Shown here: positions 1-8,441 of the stretch, piece by piece
How positions within the stretch are numbered: position 1 is the stretch's first letter
How the letters are laid out: each line of letters starts with the position of its first letter
Assembly (NCBI GenBank): GCA_029550525.1
Contig: JAKPHF010000038.1
Location: 1-64,000 of the forward strand
Source: Planctomycetota bacterium
Lineage (GTDB): Bacteria > Planctomycetota > Phycisphaerae > UBA1845 > PWPN01
Direction: 5' to 3'
DNA length: 64,000 bases
The notes under the pieces: model-generated
Database searches by the model: none
Seen by the model: only the letters and a program-made list of their open reading frames with translations
Told to the model about the DNA's origin: nothing
Position numbers and translations under genes: made by a program

Positions 1-128
1 CCGAGCCGTCCGGCCAGGATCGACAAGTTCAGCGCCGCCACCAGCGCAGTGAGAATCACCGCCGGCTCCCGCTGAAGCCGGACGGGCGAGCTCTCCATCC
101 CTGTCCGCGTCGGCAGCATGTTACCCAT
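1..128 (-). CDS. Partial ORF running off the left edge, possible membrane protein N-terminus
   Basis: An open frame reads leftward from an ATG at 126-128 and leaves the window after about 42 codons without a stop. A hydrophobic stretch at about residues 24-40 could be a membrane segment or signal anchor. A second in-frame ATG lies at 117-119. No family can be recognised from so short a piece. It is divergent from the antitoxin-like gene at 217. Confidence 0.35.
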   Translation of the reverse strand, partial: MGNMLPTRTGMESSPVRLQREPAVILTALVAALNLSILAGRL

Positions 129-216
129 TATATAGCCCCCAGCCGGAGCAACAAGCTTCCGGCCCGGTTATCGCGATGCTGCCCCGAGCGATCACAATCT
201 TTCCCCGAGGCCCAAC

Positions 217-441
217 ATGAGCCACACATCTTACCGGATCTCTACCAGAGTCCTCCCCGGAAGCAAGGTTGAGGTTTCCGCTCCCGGACTCAAAGAAGGT
301 GATCAGGTGGAAGTGATTGTGGTGGTCCCGGCCTGTCAGGAGGAGCGACAGTCGATGTCGGATCTGGTTCGTTCCCTTCCGGCCGGCCCGCGCTCGGGCT
401 CCTCGTGGAGTGACATTGAGCGCGCACTGCAGACGACATGA
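217..441 (+). CDS. Orphan antitoxin-like small protein
   Basis: This 74-residue protein has the layout of small antitoxin-like proteins found beside PIN-domain toxins. A beta-rich N-terminus ends in the segment APGLKEGDQVEVIVVV (about residues 22-37), and a short tail contains SLPAGPRSGSSW. Family members usually continue with an acidic ERDSW-type end, which is missing here. No toxin gene follows: the next 95 bases are repeat-like and the next gene is on the other strand. The family assignment rests on pattern only. It may be a relic or a stand-alone regulator. Confidence 0.55.
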   Translation: MSHTSYRISTRVLPGSKVEVSAPGLKEGDQVEVIVVVPACQEERQSMSDLVRSLPAGPRSGSSWSDIERALQTT

Positions 442-500
442 ACGGATGTCTGCGTTTTTCGGGTAGAAACGCAAACGTCCGCAGATTGCGCAGATTTTGG

Positions 501-539
501 CTTATAGCCTATAGCACATAGCTCACAGCTGACAGCTAT
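501..539. repeat. Word repeat of the AGCT family at a gene 3' end
   Basis: Tandem imperfect words built on TATAGC/CACAGCT fill this stretch. On the minus strand they read GCTGTGAGCTATG directly after the stop of the oxidoreductase gene, and the stop codon itself (536-538) lies inside the repeat. Similar copies lie near 2.25, 2.38, 26.4, 39.4, 41.5, 45.0, 50.5 and 50.7 kb. Confidence 0.75.
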
Positions 540-1441
540 TCCAGATCCAGCTTGATGTCGTCCGCGTTCTCGCGGGCGGATTTCATGGCCGCGTCGATGA
601 AGGCGCACATCTCCAGCGTCTCGTCGATGGGGACGGGGACTTCGCCCGTGCGGAACATCTTGACCATGGCCTCGCACAGTTTCGGATAGAAGTCGGCCTT
701 CATGGTGACCGTGGTGGGGGGCGCCTTTTCGCTGATGATGGTGGCGCCGTAGTGGTTCTTGCCCGCCCGGATGCCGCGCAGCGTGCCCAGACGGCCGCCG
801 GGCCAGACGCCGATGTTCACTTCGCTTTGGGGCGTGACGGTGGACGAAACGCTCTGGCAGCCCGGGCCCATGAGCGTGTAGAGAATCTCGACGCCGTGGA
901 TGCCGTACCAGAACAGGCCCGGGTTGGTTTTTTCCAGGTGGGCGGGGCTGAACGCGTCCACGCCGAGGATCTTGCCGAACTTCTCTTCTTTTTCCGCCAG
1001 GACGTTTTGGAACGCGCTGTCAAACCGCAGGCTCGACGCGCTGAAGCACGGCAGCTTGTGCCGCTTGATAAGCTTGACCATCTCCTTGGCATCGGCCAGG
1101 CTGGCGGCGAAGGGCTTGTCGATGAACGTCGGCTTGCCCGACGGGGCGACCGCCTTTAGTTCGGGCAGGTGCCGCCGGCCGTCCACGCTCTCGATGAGCA
1201 CCACGTCCACCATCTCGAGCATCTGGTCGATGGATTCGGTGAGCTTGACCCCGTGGGTCTCGACCATGACCTTCTTGTACTCTTCGATCCGGTTCGCGCT
1301 GGACTCCACGTCGGGGCTGAACGAGGGATAAGCCGCCACGACCTTGACGCCCCAGTCCGGATGCTCCTTGAAGATCTTGGCAAAGGCGTTGCAATGGGAC
1401 GTGTCCAGTCCGATCATTCCTGCGCGGATGGTCTCGGCCAT
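536..1441 (-). CDS. Gfo/Idh/MocA-family oxidoreductase
   Basis: This is a 301-residue NAD(P)-dependent oxidoreductase-like protein. The N-terminal Rossmann segment reads GMIGLDTSH (8-16), so the usual GxGxxG loop is altered. The family motif around the catalytic-site lysine is seen as FIDKPF (106-111). The start is the ATG at 1439-1441, preceded by a GAGAG-type ribosome site; an upstream in-frame extension carries no homology. Family members act on sugars or inositols, and the substrate here is unknown. It stands alone, divergent from the pseudopilin gene. Confidence 0.85.
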   Translation of the reverse strand: MAETIRAGMIGLDTSHCNAFAKIFKEHPDWGVKVVAAYPSFSPDVESSANRIEEYKKVMVETHGVKLTESIDQMLEMVDVVLIESVDGRRHLPELKAVAPSGKPTFIDKPFAASLADAKEMVKLIKRHKLPCFSASSLRFDSAFQNVLAEKEEKFGKILGVDAFSPAHLEKTNPGLFWYGIHGVEILYTLMGPGCQSVSSTVTPQSEVNIGVWPGGRLGTLRGIRAGKNHYGATIISEKAPPTTVTMKADFYPKLCEAMVKMFRTGEVPVPIDETLEMCAFIDAAMKSARENADDIKLDLE

Positions 1442-1614
1442 GATGCTCTCTTTTCGGTTTGGCAGTCGGGTTGCTGCCGGGCTAACTTCCCCGGCGGATG
1501 GCAATAGGATGGCCGTACCGGTCCGGGCTGTCAACGTGATCCGAGGTCTGAGGCCTGGGGCCGGACAGATGAGTGCCGGTTGACAAGGCCGGTCGAGCCA
1601 CGCAGGATTGCGGC

Positions 1615-2244
1615 ATGGTCGCTCTTGCGAATGTGCCTGCCGGAACGAAACCTCGCCGCCGCGGCATCACGCTCAGCGAGACGCTGGTGACCGCCGCCGC
1701 GCTCGCCGTGGTGCTGGCGGCTCTCGGCCTGGGGACCGAAGGTATTCGCAACGACCTCAAGCGGCAGCAGGCCGTGGCCATGATGGAGATCCTGGACCAG
1801 GCGCTGGTTGCATACCACGCGCAGACCGGTGCGTGGCCGGTGGATGCCGACTCCGGTGCGCGGCCCGCCGCGGCGGCGGATGAGGATGCAGATTCTCCGT
1901 CGCCCGAACGCTACGAGGCGGATCCGGCCGCAGTGGATCGCATGCTCGCGCTCATGGCCGGCGTTCCTGCGGCGCGGGCTCGACTGGAAACGCTACCGGC
2001 GGTGCTGCGCGTGGCGCCCGCGGAATCCGCCCGGTCAGCCGGTGCATGGGGCTCAATCCGCGACCCGTGGGGCAGGCCCTTGCATTGCCTCACGGCGTCC
2101 AGTCCGCTGGCCGTCCACCGTAAGGCTGTCGCCGCCAACCAAGGCCGACCCATCTTCATCAGCGCCGGACCCGACGGTCGATTCGGCTTCCAAGACGTAT
2201 CCGCCGCATCCGACAACATCCGCAGCGACGAGATCGGCCAATGA
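1615..2244 (+). CDS. Type II secretion/type IV pilin-like pseudopilin
   Basis: The 209-residue product starts with a short basic leader ending in RRRG, followed by ITLSE and then a hydrophobic helix of about 18 residues. This is the prepilin peptidase pattern: cleavage after Gly, and Glu at mature position 5. The remainder is Ala-rich and contains DPWGRPL (about residues 148-154) and a PDGRFG segment, both typical of GspG-type pseudopilins. The ATG at 1615 gives a normal leader length; a GTG at 1573 is also in frame. No other secretion genes are nearby. Confidence 0.75.
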   Translation: MVALANVPAGTKPRRRGITLSETLVTAAALAVVLAALGLGTEGIRNDLKRQQAVAMMEILDQALVAYHAQTGAWPVDADSGARPAAAADEDADSPSPERYEADPAAVDRMLALMAGVPAARARLETLPAVLRVAPAESARSAGAWGSIRDPWGRPLHCLTASSPLAVHRKAVAANQGRPIFISAGPDGRFGFQDVSAASDNIRSDEIGQ

Positions 2245-2398
2245 AGCTATGAGCTGTGAGCCGGACCGATAATCTTCATGTCTTCCAGCGAGCGCGGGGC
2301 TGGGCCTCCTTCGCGAACTGACACGCGCTATGGTCTCGTGGAGCCCCCGGGTTAGTGAGATGACTCAAAGCTCATAGCCCATAGCTCACAGCTCATCT
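2243..2398. repeat. Head-to-head pair of AGCT word repeats
   Basis: A plus-orientation unit (GCTATGAGCTGTGAGCC, from 2247) and a minus-orientation unit (2366-2398, AGCTCATAGCCCATAGCTC) flank about 100 bases of unrelated sequence. The left unit begins at the stop codon of the pseudopilin gene. The right unit lies just past the stop of the convergent regulator gene. The two arms could pair with one another. A second pair of the same design is at 50520-50686. Confidence 0.7.
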
Positions 2399-2400
2399 TA

Positions 2401-2880
2401 CTACGCGTCCTCTTCGTGGAAGAGGCCGGCCTCGGCGCAGACGACAAAGTGCTCAGCCACTCGCTTGAGGACTTCCCAGTGCTTGCGGATGCGAGCGGCC
2501 TCGGTCGGCGTGATGGCGCCATCGTCCGCCATCGCTCGGCTGACCTCTTCGAGCATGTCGCTGAATTCCTTGACCAGGCCCTGGGCGCCCATGAGCAGAT
2601 CACGGCGGAAGCGGCCTTGCTCGACCTCCGGGTTGGGCGTGAAGAAGCCGCCGGCCTGATGGCAGACCCAGTTGACAAGATCCACGTCGCCGGTCAGTTC
2701 GATGATCTGGGCGAGGCGGTCGAGCGGGTTGCGCGTGCCGGAGGAATCGGGATCCTCGGGGTCGAAAGGCTGGCACCATTTGTAGACCAGGGCGGGCGAC
2801 AACTTCAGTTCCGCCGCGAGGGCCTTCACGCCGATCTTGTCCGCCGCTCGTTTCAGCACTTCGTCGCTGCGTTCCATCAC
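2401..2880 (-). CDS. CII-like (phage regulatory protein) helix-turn-helix protein
   Basis: The 159-residue protein resembles the phage regulatory CII/CP76 family. It has an N-terminal helix-turn-helix region with VKALAAELKLSPALVYKW (about 18-35), then RNPLDRLAQIIELTG, then WVCHQAGGFF. The C-terminal half is helical and charged. Members are chromosomally encoded in many bacteria and are probable DNA-binding regulators of unknown target. No phage genes surround it. A second ATG three bases downstream is an equally possible start. Confidence 0.6.
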   Translation of the reverse strand: MMERSDEVLKRAADKIGVKALAAELKLSPALVYKWCQPFDPEDPDSSGTRNPLDRLAQIIELTGDVDLVNWVCHQAGGFFTPNPEVEQGRFRRDLLMGAQGLVKEFSDMLEEVSRAMADDGAITPTEAARIRKHWEVLKRVAEHFVVCAEAGLFHEEDA

Positions 2881-2905
2881 CTCACCGTTCGCTGCAGGTC
2901 TTGTT

Positions 2906-2943
2906 GGTCATTCGTCATTCGGATTTCGGACTTCGAATTTCGG
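2906..2943. repeat. CGAATGACGAA word repeat, minus orientation
   Basis: Tandem words GTCATTCGTCATTCGGATT and relatives form this short intergenic repeat between the CII-like gene and ksgA. Read on the minus strand the unit is CCGAATGACGAA. The same unit occurs at 39387-39418 and 60570-60625, each time just outside a gene end. Confidence 0.7.
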
Positions 2944-3062
2944 CCCTCGTGGCTGCCGAACCCGGCCCTGTGTTGATCCCGGCCCGCGTCTGGATTAGTG
3001 TCGGCCATGAGAACGGGAATGTAAAGCGCAGCCTTGGTGGTGCGTGGCGAACAGGAGGACCT

Positions 3063-3938
3063 TTGGCCCAAACACGACGCCAGATTGAAGCCCTGCTCAA
3101 CGGGGCGGGAATACGCCCGCTCAAGCGGTTCGGGCAGAACTTCCTTATAGACGGCAATCTCATCCGCAAACTCGTGCAGGCGGCGGAGATTCGACCGGAC
3201 GACGTGGTGTTGGAAGTGGGGCCGGGCACCGGCACGCTGACGGAAGAATTGCTGGCTGTCGCCGGCCATGTCGTCGCCGTGGAGATCGACAAAGGGCTCG
3301 CCGGCATCTGCCGGGATCGCTTCGGCGGGAACGATCGGTTTACGCTCCTGCACACCGACGTCCTCGAATGCAAGAGCCGGATCGCGGCGGCGGTGCTCGA
3401 AACGCTTCACGATCGGCAGCAGCGGCTGGGCGGCCGGATGATGCTGGTCGCGAACCTGCCGTATCAGGCGGCCACGCCGCTGATCGTGGACCTGCTGCTC
3501 GGTCGCGACCCGGTCTCGCCGTTGTGTTTCACCGTCCAGGCCGAAGTGGCCGATCGCCTGCTCGCAACCGCGGGAGGCAAGGACTACGGCCCCATCAGCA
3601 TCTATGCTCAGGCGCTGGCCGACAGCCGGCGGATCGCTCGGCTCGGGCCCCAGTCGTTCTGGCCGGCCCCGCAAGTTGACTCGGCGATGGTTCGGCTGGA
3701 TGTGCGGGCCGATCAGACCGTCGAACTCAAAGCGAGTCTCGCCCGGGTCGTTCATGCCTGCTTCCTCCACCGCCGCAAGACGCTGAAGTGGTCGCTGCGT
3801 CAGTTCCTGGACGACGCGGCGCTGGCGCGAGTCGCCGCCGACGGCCGCTGGGACTTGGAGGCCCGCCCGGAACAACTCACCGTCGGGCAATGGGTCGATC
3901 TCGCCGGGTTTCTGGTCGAATCGCCGCCCAGCCGGTAG
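3063..3938 (+). CDS. rsmA: 16S rRNA (adenine1518/1519-N6)-dimethyltransferase
   Basis: RsmA (KsgA) dimethylates two adjacent adenines in the 3'-terminal hairpin of 16S rRNA, using S-adenosylmethionine. The N-terminus TRRQIEALL...KRFGQNFLID (4-30) is diagnostic. SAM motif I reads LEVGPGTGTLTEEL (50-63), and the catalytic NLPY is at 130-133. The TTG at 3063 is chosen because a strong AGGAGG lies at 3053-3058 and homology begins exactly there; the longer upstream frame crosses repeat sequence. The 291-residue length is normal. The next gene follows after 9 bases. Confidence 0.95.
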   Translation: MAQTRRQIEALLNGAGIRPLKRFGQNFLIDGNLIRKLVQAAEIRPDDVVLEVGPGTGTLTEELLAVAGHVVAVEIDKGLAGICRDRFGGNDRFTLLHTDVLECKSRIAAAVLETLHDRQQRLGGRMMLVANLPYQAATPLIVDLLLGRDPVSPLCFTVQAEVADRLLATAGGKDYGPISIYAQALADSRRIARLGPQSFWPAPQVDSAMVRLDVRADQTVELKASLARVVHACFLHRRKTLKWSLRQFLDDAALARVAADGRWDLEARPEQLTVGQWVDLAGFLVESPPSR

Positions 3939-3947
3939 CATACGCGC

Positions 3948-4979
3948 ATGGAGCAGATGAGGGTCGGATTGCTGGGGCTGGGCCGAGGCGGGCGGCAGTT
4001 GGCCGACGCCCTGATCGCCAGTTCCTGGTGCAAACTGGTGGCGGTGGCCAGCGTGCACTCCAACCGGATCGAGAAGTTCAAGGAGGTGCATCCCGACATC
4101 GCCGTCCACAATGACTTCCGCTCGCTCATCGTCAGCACGCCGCTGGACGCGTTGTTCGTTGCCGTGCCGCCGTTCATGCGTGGCAACTATCTGCCGCTCG
4201 CCGCCGAGCGAAAGATTCCCACGTACATGCTCCTGCCTGCCTCCCGCCGCATCGACGAAGCGCTGAGCTGGCTCGAGCCGTTCGAGGCGGCCAAATGCCC
4301 GATCGTCGTCTCGCGAGCGTGGGGGATCGAGCCCGCGCTGCATCCGGACGCCCTGGGGTTGGACCAGGCGGGCAAGTTCTTCCTGGCCCGCATCAGCGTG
4401 ACGTTCTGTATGGAGGAGAACTTCGACTGGCGAGGCGACTCGCAACGGGCTGGCGGCGGCGTGCTCTTGTACGGGGCCTACGACCTGATCGACATGCTCA
4501 TCCAGGCCATGGGCATGCCGAGCACGGTGTATGCCGCCTGCTCGGCGATCTCGCGGCCGGGCACCCGCTTCCAGTACGACACAGAGGATACGGCGGCTGT
4601 GGTCTGCCGCTACGCGAACGGCGCGTTGGCCACAGTCAATGCCTCGTGGACGACAGGACCGGCCGAAAGCTCCATCGACTTGTACGGTACGACCGGGTCG
4701 GTACATGTCCGGGAGGACTGTGCATACCTGAAGGATCGCACGGGCGAGCGCGAGCTGGTCCGCCAGAAGCGGCCGGCCAGCACGCTGGCGGCCCAGGTCG
4801 AAGAGTTCCTCAGCACGCTTCGAAGCAACCCGCGCCAGCTCCGAGGGACGCTGCGGCAGCATTTGCCCGTGGTCGCCACCATTCAGGCCGCGTACCTTTC
4901 CGCTCGCACGGGTCAGCCCGAAAGCCCGGAAATGCTGATCCAGATGCACAACGTCAAGACCAAGGAACGGCGGCGGTAG
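3948..4979 (+). CDS. Gfo/Idh/MocA-family oxidoreductase
   Basis: The 343-residue protein has a clear Rossmann nucleotide-binding loop, VGLLGLGRGG (6-15), followed by an NAD(P)-oxidoreductase fold and the C-terminal mixed-sheet domain typical of the family. The usual EKP motif is not obvious; the equivalent position reads YMLLPASRR, so catalytic activity is uncertain. It lies 9 bases after rsmA and is probably co-transcribed with it, although no functional link is known. Confidence 0.8.
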   Translation: MEQMRVGLLGLGRGGRQLADALIASSWCKLVAVASVHSNRIEKFKEVHPDIAVHNDFRSLIVSTPLDALFVAVPPFMRGNYLPLAAERKIPTYMLLPASRRIDEALSWLEPFEAAKCPIVVSRAWGIEPALHPDALGLDQAGKFFLARISVTFCMEENFDWRGDSQRAGGGVLLYGAYDLIDMLIQAMGMPSTVYAACSAISRPGTRFQYDTEDTAAVVCRYANGALATVNASWTTGPAESSIDLYGTTGSVHVREDCAYLKDRTGERELVRQKRPASTLAAQVEEFLSTLRSNPRQLRGTLRQHLPVVATIQAAYLSARTGQPESPEMLIQMHNVKTKERRR

Positions 4980-5077
4980 GGCACCGGGCACAGCGGATCC
5001 GCGGCCGAGGCAAGACGATCCCATCTCCACGCTCAGCCGCAACCGCCAAGCGTTGTCTCTTGATGCGAGAAGCCGAC

Positions 5078-6628
5078 ATGTTCATCCGCACCATCCTCAT
5101 CACGTCGATCTCACTCGTGCTGGGGCAGGCTCAATTGTTGAAGGCCGAGGCGCAGGAGGCCACGACACAAGCCGAACCCATCGTGGCCATGTACGTGCAC
5201 CAGCACTGGCCGTACAACCATCCCTATGCCGCGAGGACCTGGACGGTGGAGGACTGGCGGGGATACCTGGACGGATTGCATCGGCTGGGGTTCAACGCGG
5301 TGGTGATCTGGCCCGTCCTCGAAACCATGCCCGAGCCGCTCACGCCGAGCGATCGTGAAAACCTCCTCAAAATCGCGCGAGTGATCGACCTGGCCCACGC
5401 CGAGTTCCGGATGCGGGTTTACGTGGTGCTCTGTCCCAACGTCATCGCCGACAGTGCGACGGCAGGGCAAGCCACGTTCGAGCATCGGCACTTCTTTCAC
5501 AGCGATATCCGGATCAATCCGGCCGAGCCCGAAGCCGTCGAGCTCATGATTCAGCGCCGGAGCAAACTCCTCGCGCGTCTGGCCGGCATGGATGGCCTGT
5601 TCATCATCGACAGCGATCCGGGAGGCTACCCGGGCTCCACCAATGCCGAGTTTGTGTTTCTTTTGGTTGAGCATCGCAAGCTGCTCGATCGAATCCGGCC
5701 CGGGATCGAGCTGATCTACTGGATGTGGGCGGGTTGGCCGGCCTACGCCCGCTACTATGAAAGCGGCCACTTCGAGTGGGGCAAGCCGGAGGAATTCGAC
5801 GAAGCGCTGAGCCTGATCGAGGCGGAGGATCTCGAGCCCTGGGGCATTGCGTGTACAGTCCAGCGGGCGCGGCGCATCGGCCGGTCAGAGCGGGTGCTGC
5901 TCTTGCAGTATGGCGCCATCGAAGGTGAGCCCACCATGCCCATCACCAACTTCGGCAGCGATCAGGCGTACAACGCGGGCCGAGCGGCGGCGTTGCGGGG
6001 CGTGGTGGGTAATGCCCAGACACACTGCGTGCAGTTGCCCAACACGTTCGCATTCTCGCGGGGGGCGACGGGCCGGCCGCTGCCGACCGATGCCGATTAC
6101 CTGCAGTTCGCCAACGATCTGATCGTCGGGCAGGGCGATCTCATCCTGGCTGCTTGGGAGGCCATCGGCTCGAACGAACCGGCCCGGCAGCGGGAGCTGG
6201 CGGACCGGCTGGAGAAGGTGGCCGACGGATCGCTCTTGCCCGGTCCGCTCAAAGGATTGCTCTTCGGCAGTCCCCGTCGATTCATGCGGGATTTGATGTT
6301 CCAGTTGCGATACCAGGCGGCGATGGCGGAGCTGACGGCGGCCGTCGATGCGGGCGCGGATACGCGACCGCCACTGGCTCGCTACCTGACTGCCCTGGAG
6401 GATTGGTACGGCCAGCACGGGTACAAGAATACCTGGGCATGGCAGGTCGGACCGCTCAGCCGGCTGAAGAACGAGCGGATCGACCAGGTGCTCGCGCCGT
6501 CGCTGCGAGCCGCCACGCCTTTCGGGCGAGTGAAAGAGAACCTCGCTCTGGCCGAGACGTTCACGCCGCGGATGATCGAGGCCATTCGCCGCACGCTCGA
6601 TCTGCCGGCCGGCGACGCCAACAAGTAG
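5078..6628 (+). CDS. Secreted TIM-barrel-like protein, possible glycoside hydrolase
   Basis: A 516-residue protein of unknown function. A hydrophobic signal peptide (MFIRTILITSISLVLG) precedes the mature protein. The mature N-terminal part alternates strand and helix segments such as RLGFNAVVIWPVLE and MRVYVVLCPN, followed by GLFIIDSDPGGYPG, which suggests a (beta/alpha)8 barrel like those of GH20-type enzymes. I cannot assign a family or catalytic residues. The ATG at 5078 has GAGAAG upstream and gives the cleanest signal peptide; an ATG at 5063 is in frame. Confidence 0.75.
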   Translation: MFIRTILITSISLVLGQAQLLKAEAQEATTQAEPIVAMYVHQHWPYNHPYAARTWTVEDWRGYLDGLHRLGFNAVVIWPVLETMPEPLTPSDRENLLKIARVIDLAHAEFRMRVYVVLCPNVIADSATAGQATFEHRHFFHSDIRINPAEPEAVELMIQRRSKLLARLAGMDGLFIIDSDPGGYPGSTNAEFVFLLVEHRKLLDRIRPGIELIYWMWAGWPAYARYYESGHFEWGKPEEFDEALSLIEAEDLEPWGIACTVQRARRIGRSERVLLLQYGAIEGEPTMPITNFGSDQAYNAGRAAALRGVVGNAQTHCVQLPNTFAFSRGATGRPLPTDADYLQFANDLIVGQGDLILAAWEAIGSNEPARQRELADRLEKVADGSLLPGPLKGLLFGSPRRFMRDLMFQLRYQAAMAELTAAVDAGADTRPPLARYLTALEDWYGQHGYKNTWAWQVGPLSRLKNERIDQVLAPSLRAATPFGRVKENLALAETFTPRMIEAIRRTLDLPAGDANK

Positions 6629-6660
6629 CGCTGGAGGGGGACGGTCGTCTCGCCCGCCTC

Positions 6661-6683
6661 GGAAGCGGGCAAGATGCCCGCCC
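6661..6683. repeat. GCGGGC/GCCCGC palindrome after a stop codon
   Basis: The hairpin GCGGGCaagatGCCCGC lies 36 bases past the stop of the secreted TIM-barrel-like gene. Similar GC palindromes occur at 10500, 12879, 18324, 31715 and 63624. It has no T-run but may act as a weak terminator or 3'-end stabiliser. Confidence 0.55.
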
Positions 6684-6717
6684 CCCAAGGGGTTACCGGC
6701 CGGCCGTCAAGTTGTCT

Positions 6718-6723
6718 TATAAT
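6718..6723 (+). promoter_or_regulatory. Possible -10 box for the UroD-family gene
   Basis: A perfect TATAAT stands 36 bases before the ATG at 6760 in otherwise GC-rich sequence. No convincing -35 hexamer lies 16-18 bases upstream, so this is a weak call. Confidence 0.35.
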
Positions 6724-6759
6724 AGGGTTGAGGCAAAACCTGACCCTGCGGGCCGATAA

Positions 6760-7725
6760 ATGGGATCCTACTTTCCGAAAAGCGAACTGACCGCGGCCAT
6801 GCAGTGCCGGCGAGGTGCATTGCTGCCCTGCAAGCTTGATTGGCCCATTCACCGGATCAGCTACTGGGGAAGCGATCCGTGCGATTTCCGACACGGAGAC
6901 CAGAATCGGTGGACCGACAACTGGGGCGTGACCTGGCGCAAGGAAAGCCCCGATCCCGCCATGATGCCTTTTCCCATCGCCCATCCGTTGGATGCCGACC
7001 TGGAAGACTTCAACCGGGTCACGTGGCCGGACGCTGATGACCCCCGGTTGTTTGCCGATCTGCAGCACCTGCGACCCGATCCGGAGCTACTGCTGGTGGG
7101 GCGGCACCCGTTCGCGATTTACGAGCGGGCGTGGCTGCTGGCGGGCATGCAGCCGCTGCTCACGGCCATGGCCGAACGACCCGAGCGGGTAGCCCGGCTG
7201 TTCGCCCGCATCGGCGAGTTCGAGGAACGCATCGCGCGGCACTATGTGCGGATCGGCGTGGAGGCGGCCTGGATCTGCGACGATTACGGCATGAACTCGG
7301 CCATGATGTTTTCGCCGGAAATGTGGAATCGGTTCGTGCGGCCACATCTTCAGCGCATCGTGAAGTGCTACCATGATGCCGGCGTGCTGGTGATCCTGCA
7401 CAGCTGCGGCAATATCACGCCGTTGATCGACGATCTGGTCGAGGTCGGAATCGACGTGCTCGACCCGCTGCAGCCGAACTGCAACCGGCTGGACTACGTG
7501 CGGCGGCGGACGGCAGGGCGGGTCTGCCTGTGCGGCGGCGTGGAGGCTTCGACGTTGCTGGCCGGCGACGTGGCGACCACCCGCTTGCGGACGCACGAGC
7601 GGATCAGCCAGCTCGGTAAAGAGGGCGGCTACATCGTCGGCCCGGATGATGAGTGGGATTATCCGTCGGCTACGCACGAGGCGATGCTGGATGCGGTCGA
7701 AGTGTATCGGCGGCGCCCGCGATGA
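6760..7725 (+). CDS. Uroporphyrinogen decarboxylase-family protein
   Basis: The 321-residue product belongs to the UroD/MtaA/CmuA superfamily. This is supported by the C-terminal barrel segments VLVILHSCGNITPLIDD and DVLDPLQPNCN and by GRVCLCGGVEAS. The N-terminal RQAGR-type signature of true HemE is absent, so it is not expected to be the heme-pathway enzyme. Relatives include corrinoid methyltransferases and demethylases of uncertain substrate. His and Cys in the HSCG segment are candidate metal ligands. Only a short gap and a UroD-to-ACT spacer separate it from the next gene on the same strand. Confidence 0.8.
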   Translation: MGSYFPKSELTAAMQCRRGALLPCKLDWPIHRISYWGSDPCDFRHGDQNRWTDNWGVTWRKESPDPAMMPFPIAHPLDADLEDFNRVTWPDADDPRLFADLQHLRPDPELLLVGRHPFAIYERAWLLAGMQPLLTAMAERPERVARLFARIGEFEERIARHYVRIGVEAAWICDDYGMNSAMMFSPEMWNRFVRPHLQRIVKCYHDAGVLVILHSCGNITPLIDDLVEVGIDVLDPLQPNCNRLDYVRRRTAGRVCLCGGVEASTLLAGDVATTRLRTHERISQLGKEGGYIVGPDDEWDYPSATHEAMLDAVEVYRRRPR

Positions 7726-7863
7726 TCGGCATCAGCGAGCCGACGCAGGACAAGGACGTACGACAAGACGGAACCAACGAGCTGCGGGCATTGAGCCCGT
7801 GCGGATACATGACGTGGACGTCATCCGATCGCGCCCGCATGTGCCAAAAGGCGGAGGTAGCTT

Positions 7864-8316
7864 ATGCAGTTGGTCAAACAGTATTCGCTCTTCCTCGAGA
7901 ACAAGCCGGGGCTGCTGGCCCAGGTGGCTCGCCAGTTGGCCAAGGCCCGGATCAACGTGCTGGCCATGACCATGATGGACTCGAGCGAGCACGGCGTGTT
8001 GCGCATGGTGGTCAGCGATGGTGTGGAGAAGTTCCGGGCTGCCGTGGCCGAACTCAATCTGCCCATGACGGAGACGGACGTCCTGCTGGTGGAGATGCCC
8101 AACAAGCCGGGATCGCTGGCCGACGTCTGCGGCAAGCTCGCCGAAGCCCACATCAACATCAGCTATGCCTATTGCACGACCGGCGCTCCGGGCGGCAAGA
8201 CCAACGGCGTGTTCAAAGTGGCCGACATGAACAAGGCCATGAAAGTGCTACGCAAGACCGCCCCCAAGCATCGCGACACCAAGAAGAAGGTGCGCCCGCA
8301 TATCATGACCCGGTAG
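7864..8316 (+). CDS. Tandem ACT-domain protein
   Basis: A 150-residue protein with two ACT domains, at about residues 5-70 and 73-140. Each begins with the family pattern NKPGLLAQVARQLAKA or NKPGSLADVCGKLAEA. ACT domains bind amino acids and regulate metabolism, and stand-alone pairs like this are probable sensors. GGAGG at 7853-7857 precedes the ATG. The C-terminus is lysine-rich. A strong hairpin follows at 8364, before the convergent mltA. Confidence 0.85.
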   Translation: MQLVKQYSLFLENKPGLLAQVARQLAKARINVLAMTMMDSSEHGVLRMVVSDGVEKFRAAVAELNLPMTETDVLLVEMPNKPGSLADVCGKLAEAHINISYAYCTTGAPGGKTNGVFKVADMNKAMKVLRKTAPKHRDTKKKVRPHIMTR

Positions 8317-8363
8317 CTTTCCGGAGGCCGTGTCGTCGTCGCAGGATCATCCCCAATAAAGAA

Positions 8364-8390
8364 GAGGACGGATCCGCCGGACCCGTCCTC
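8364..8390. terminator. Strong hairpin between convergent genes
   Basis: GAGGACGG and CCGTCCTC form an 8-bp perfect stem, and further pairing inside leaves a three-base loop. It lies between the ACT gene and mltA, which converge. A U-tract is missing on both sides, so it is terminator-like rather than a classic intrinsic terminator. Confidence 0.5.
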
Positions 8391-8441
8391 CTCGTGAATC
8401 ACGTTCGCGAGAACATCTCCGTCGTCACTCGACAACCATCG

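Noticed and set aside
2877..5042. Long minus-strand open frame (721 codons)
   Set aside because: It is the shadow of rsmA and the oxidoreductase gene on the other strand; its composition is Arg/Gln/Asp-rich without domains.
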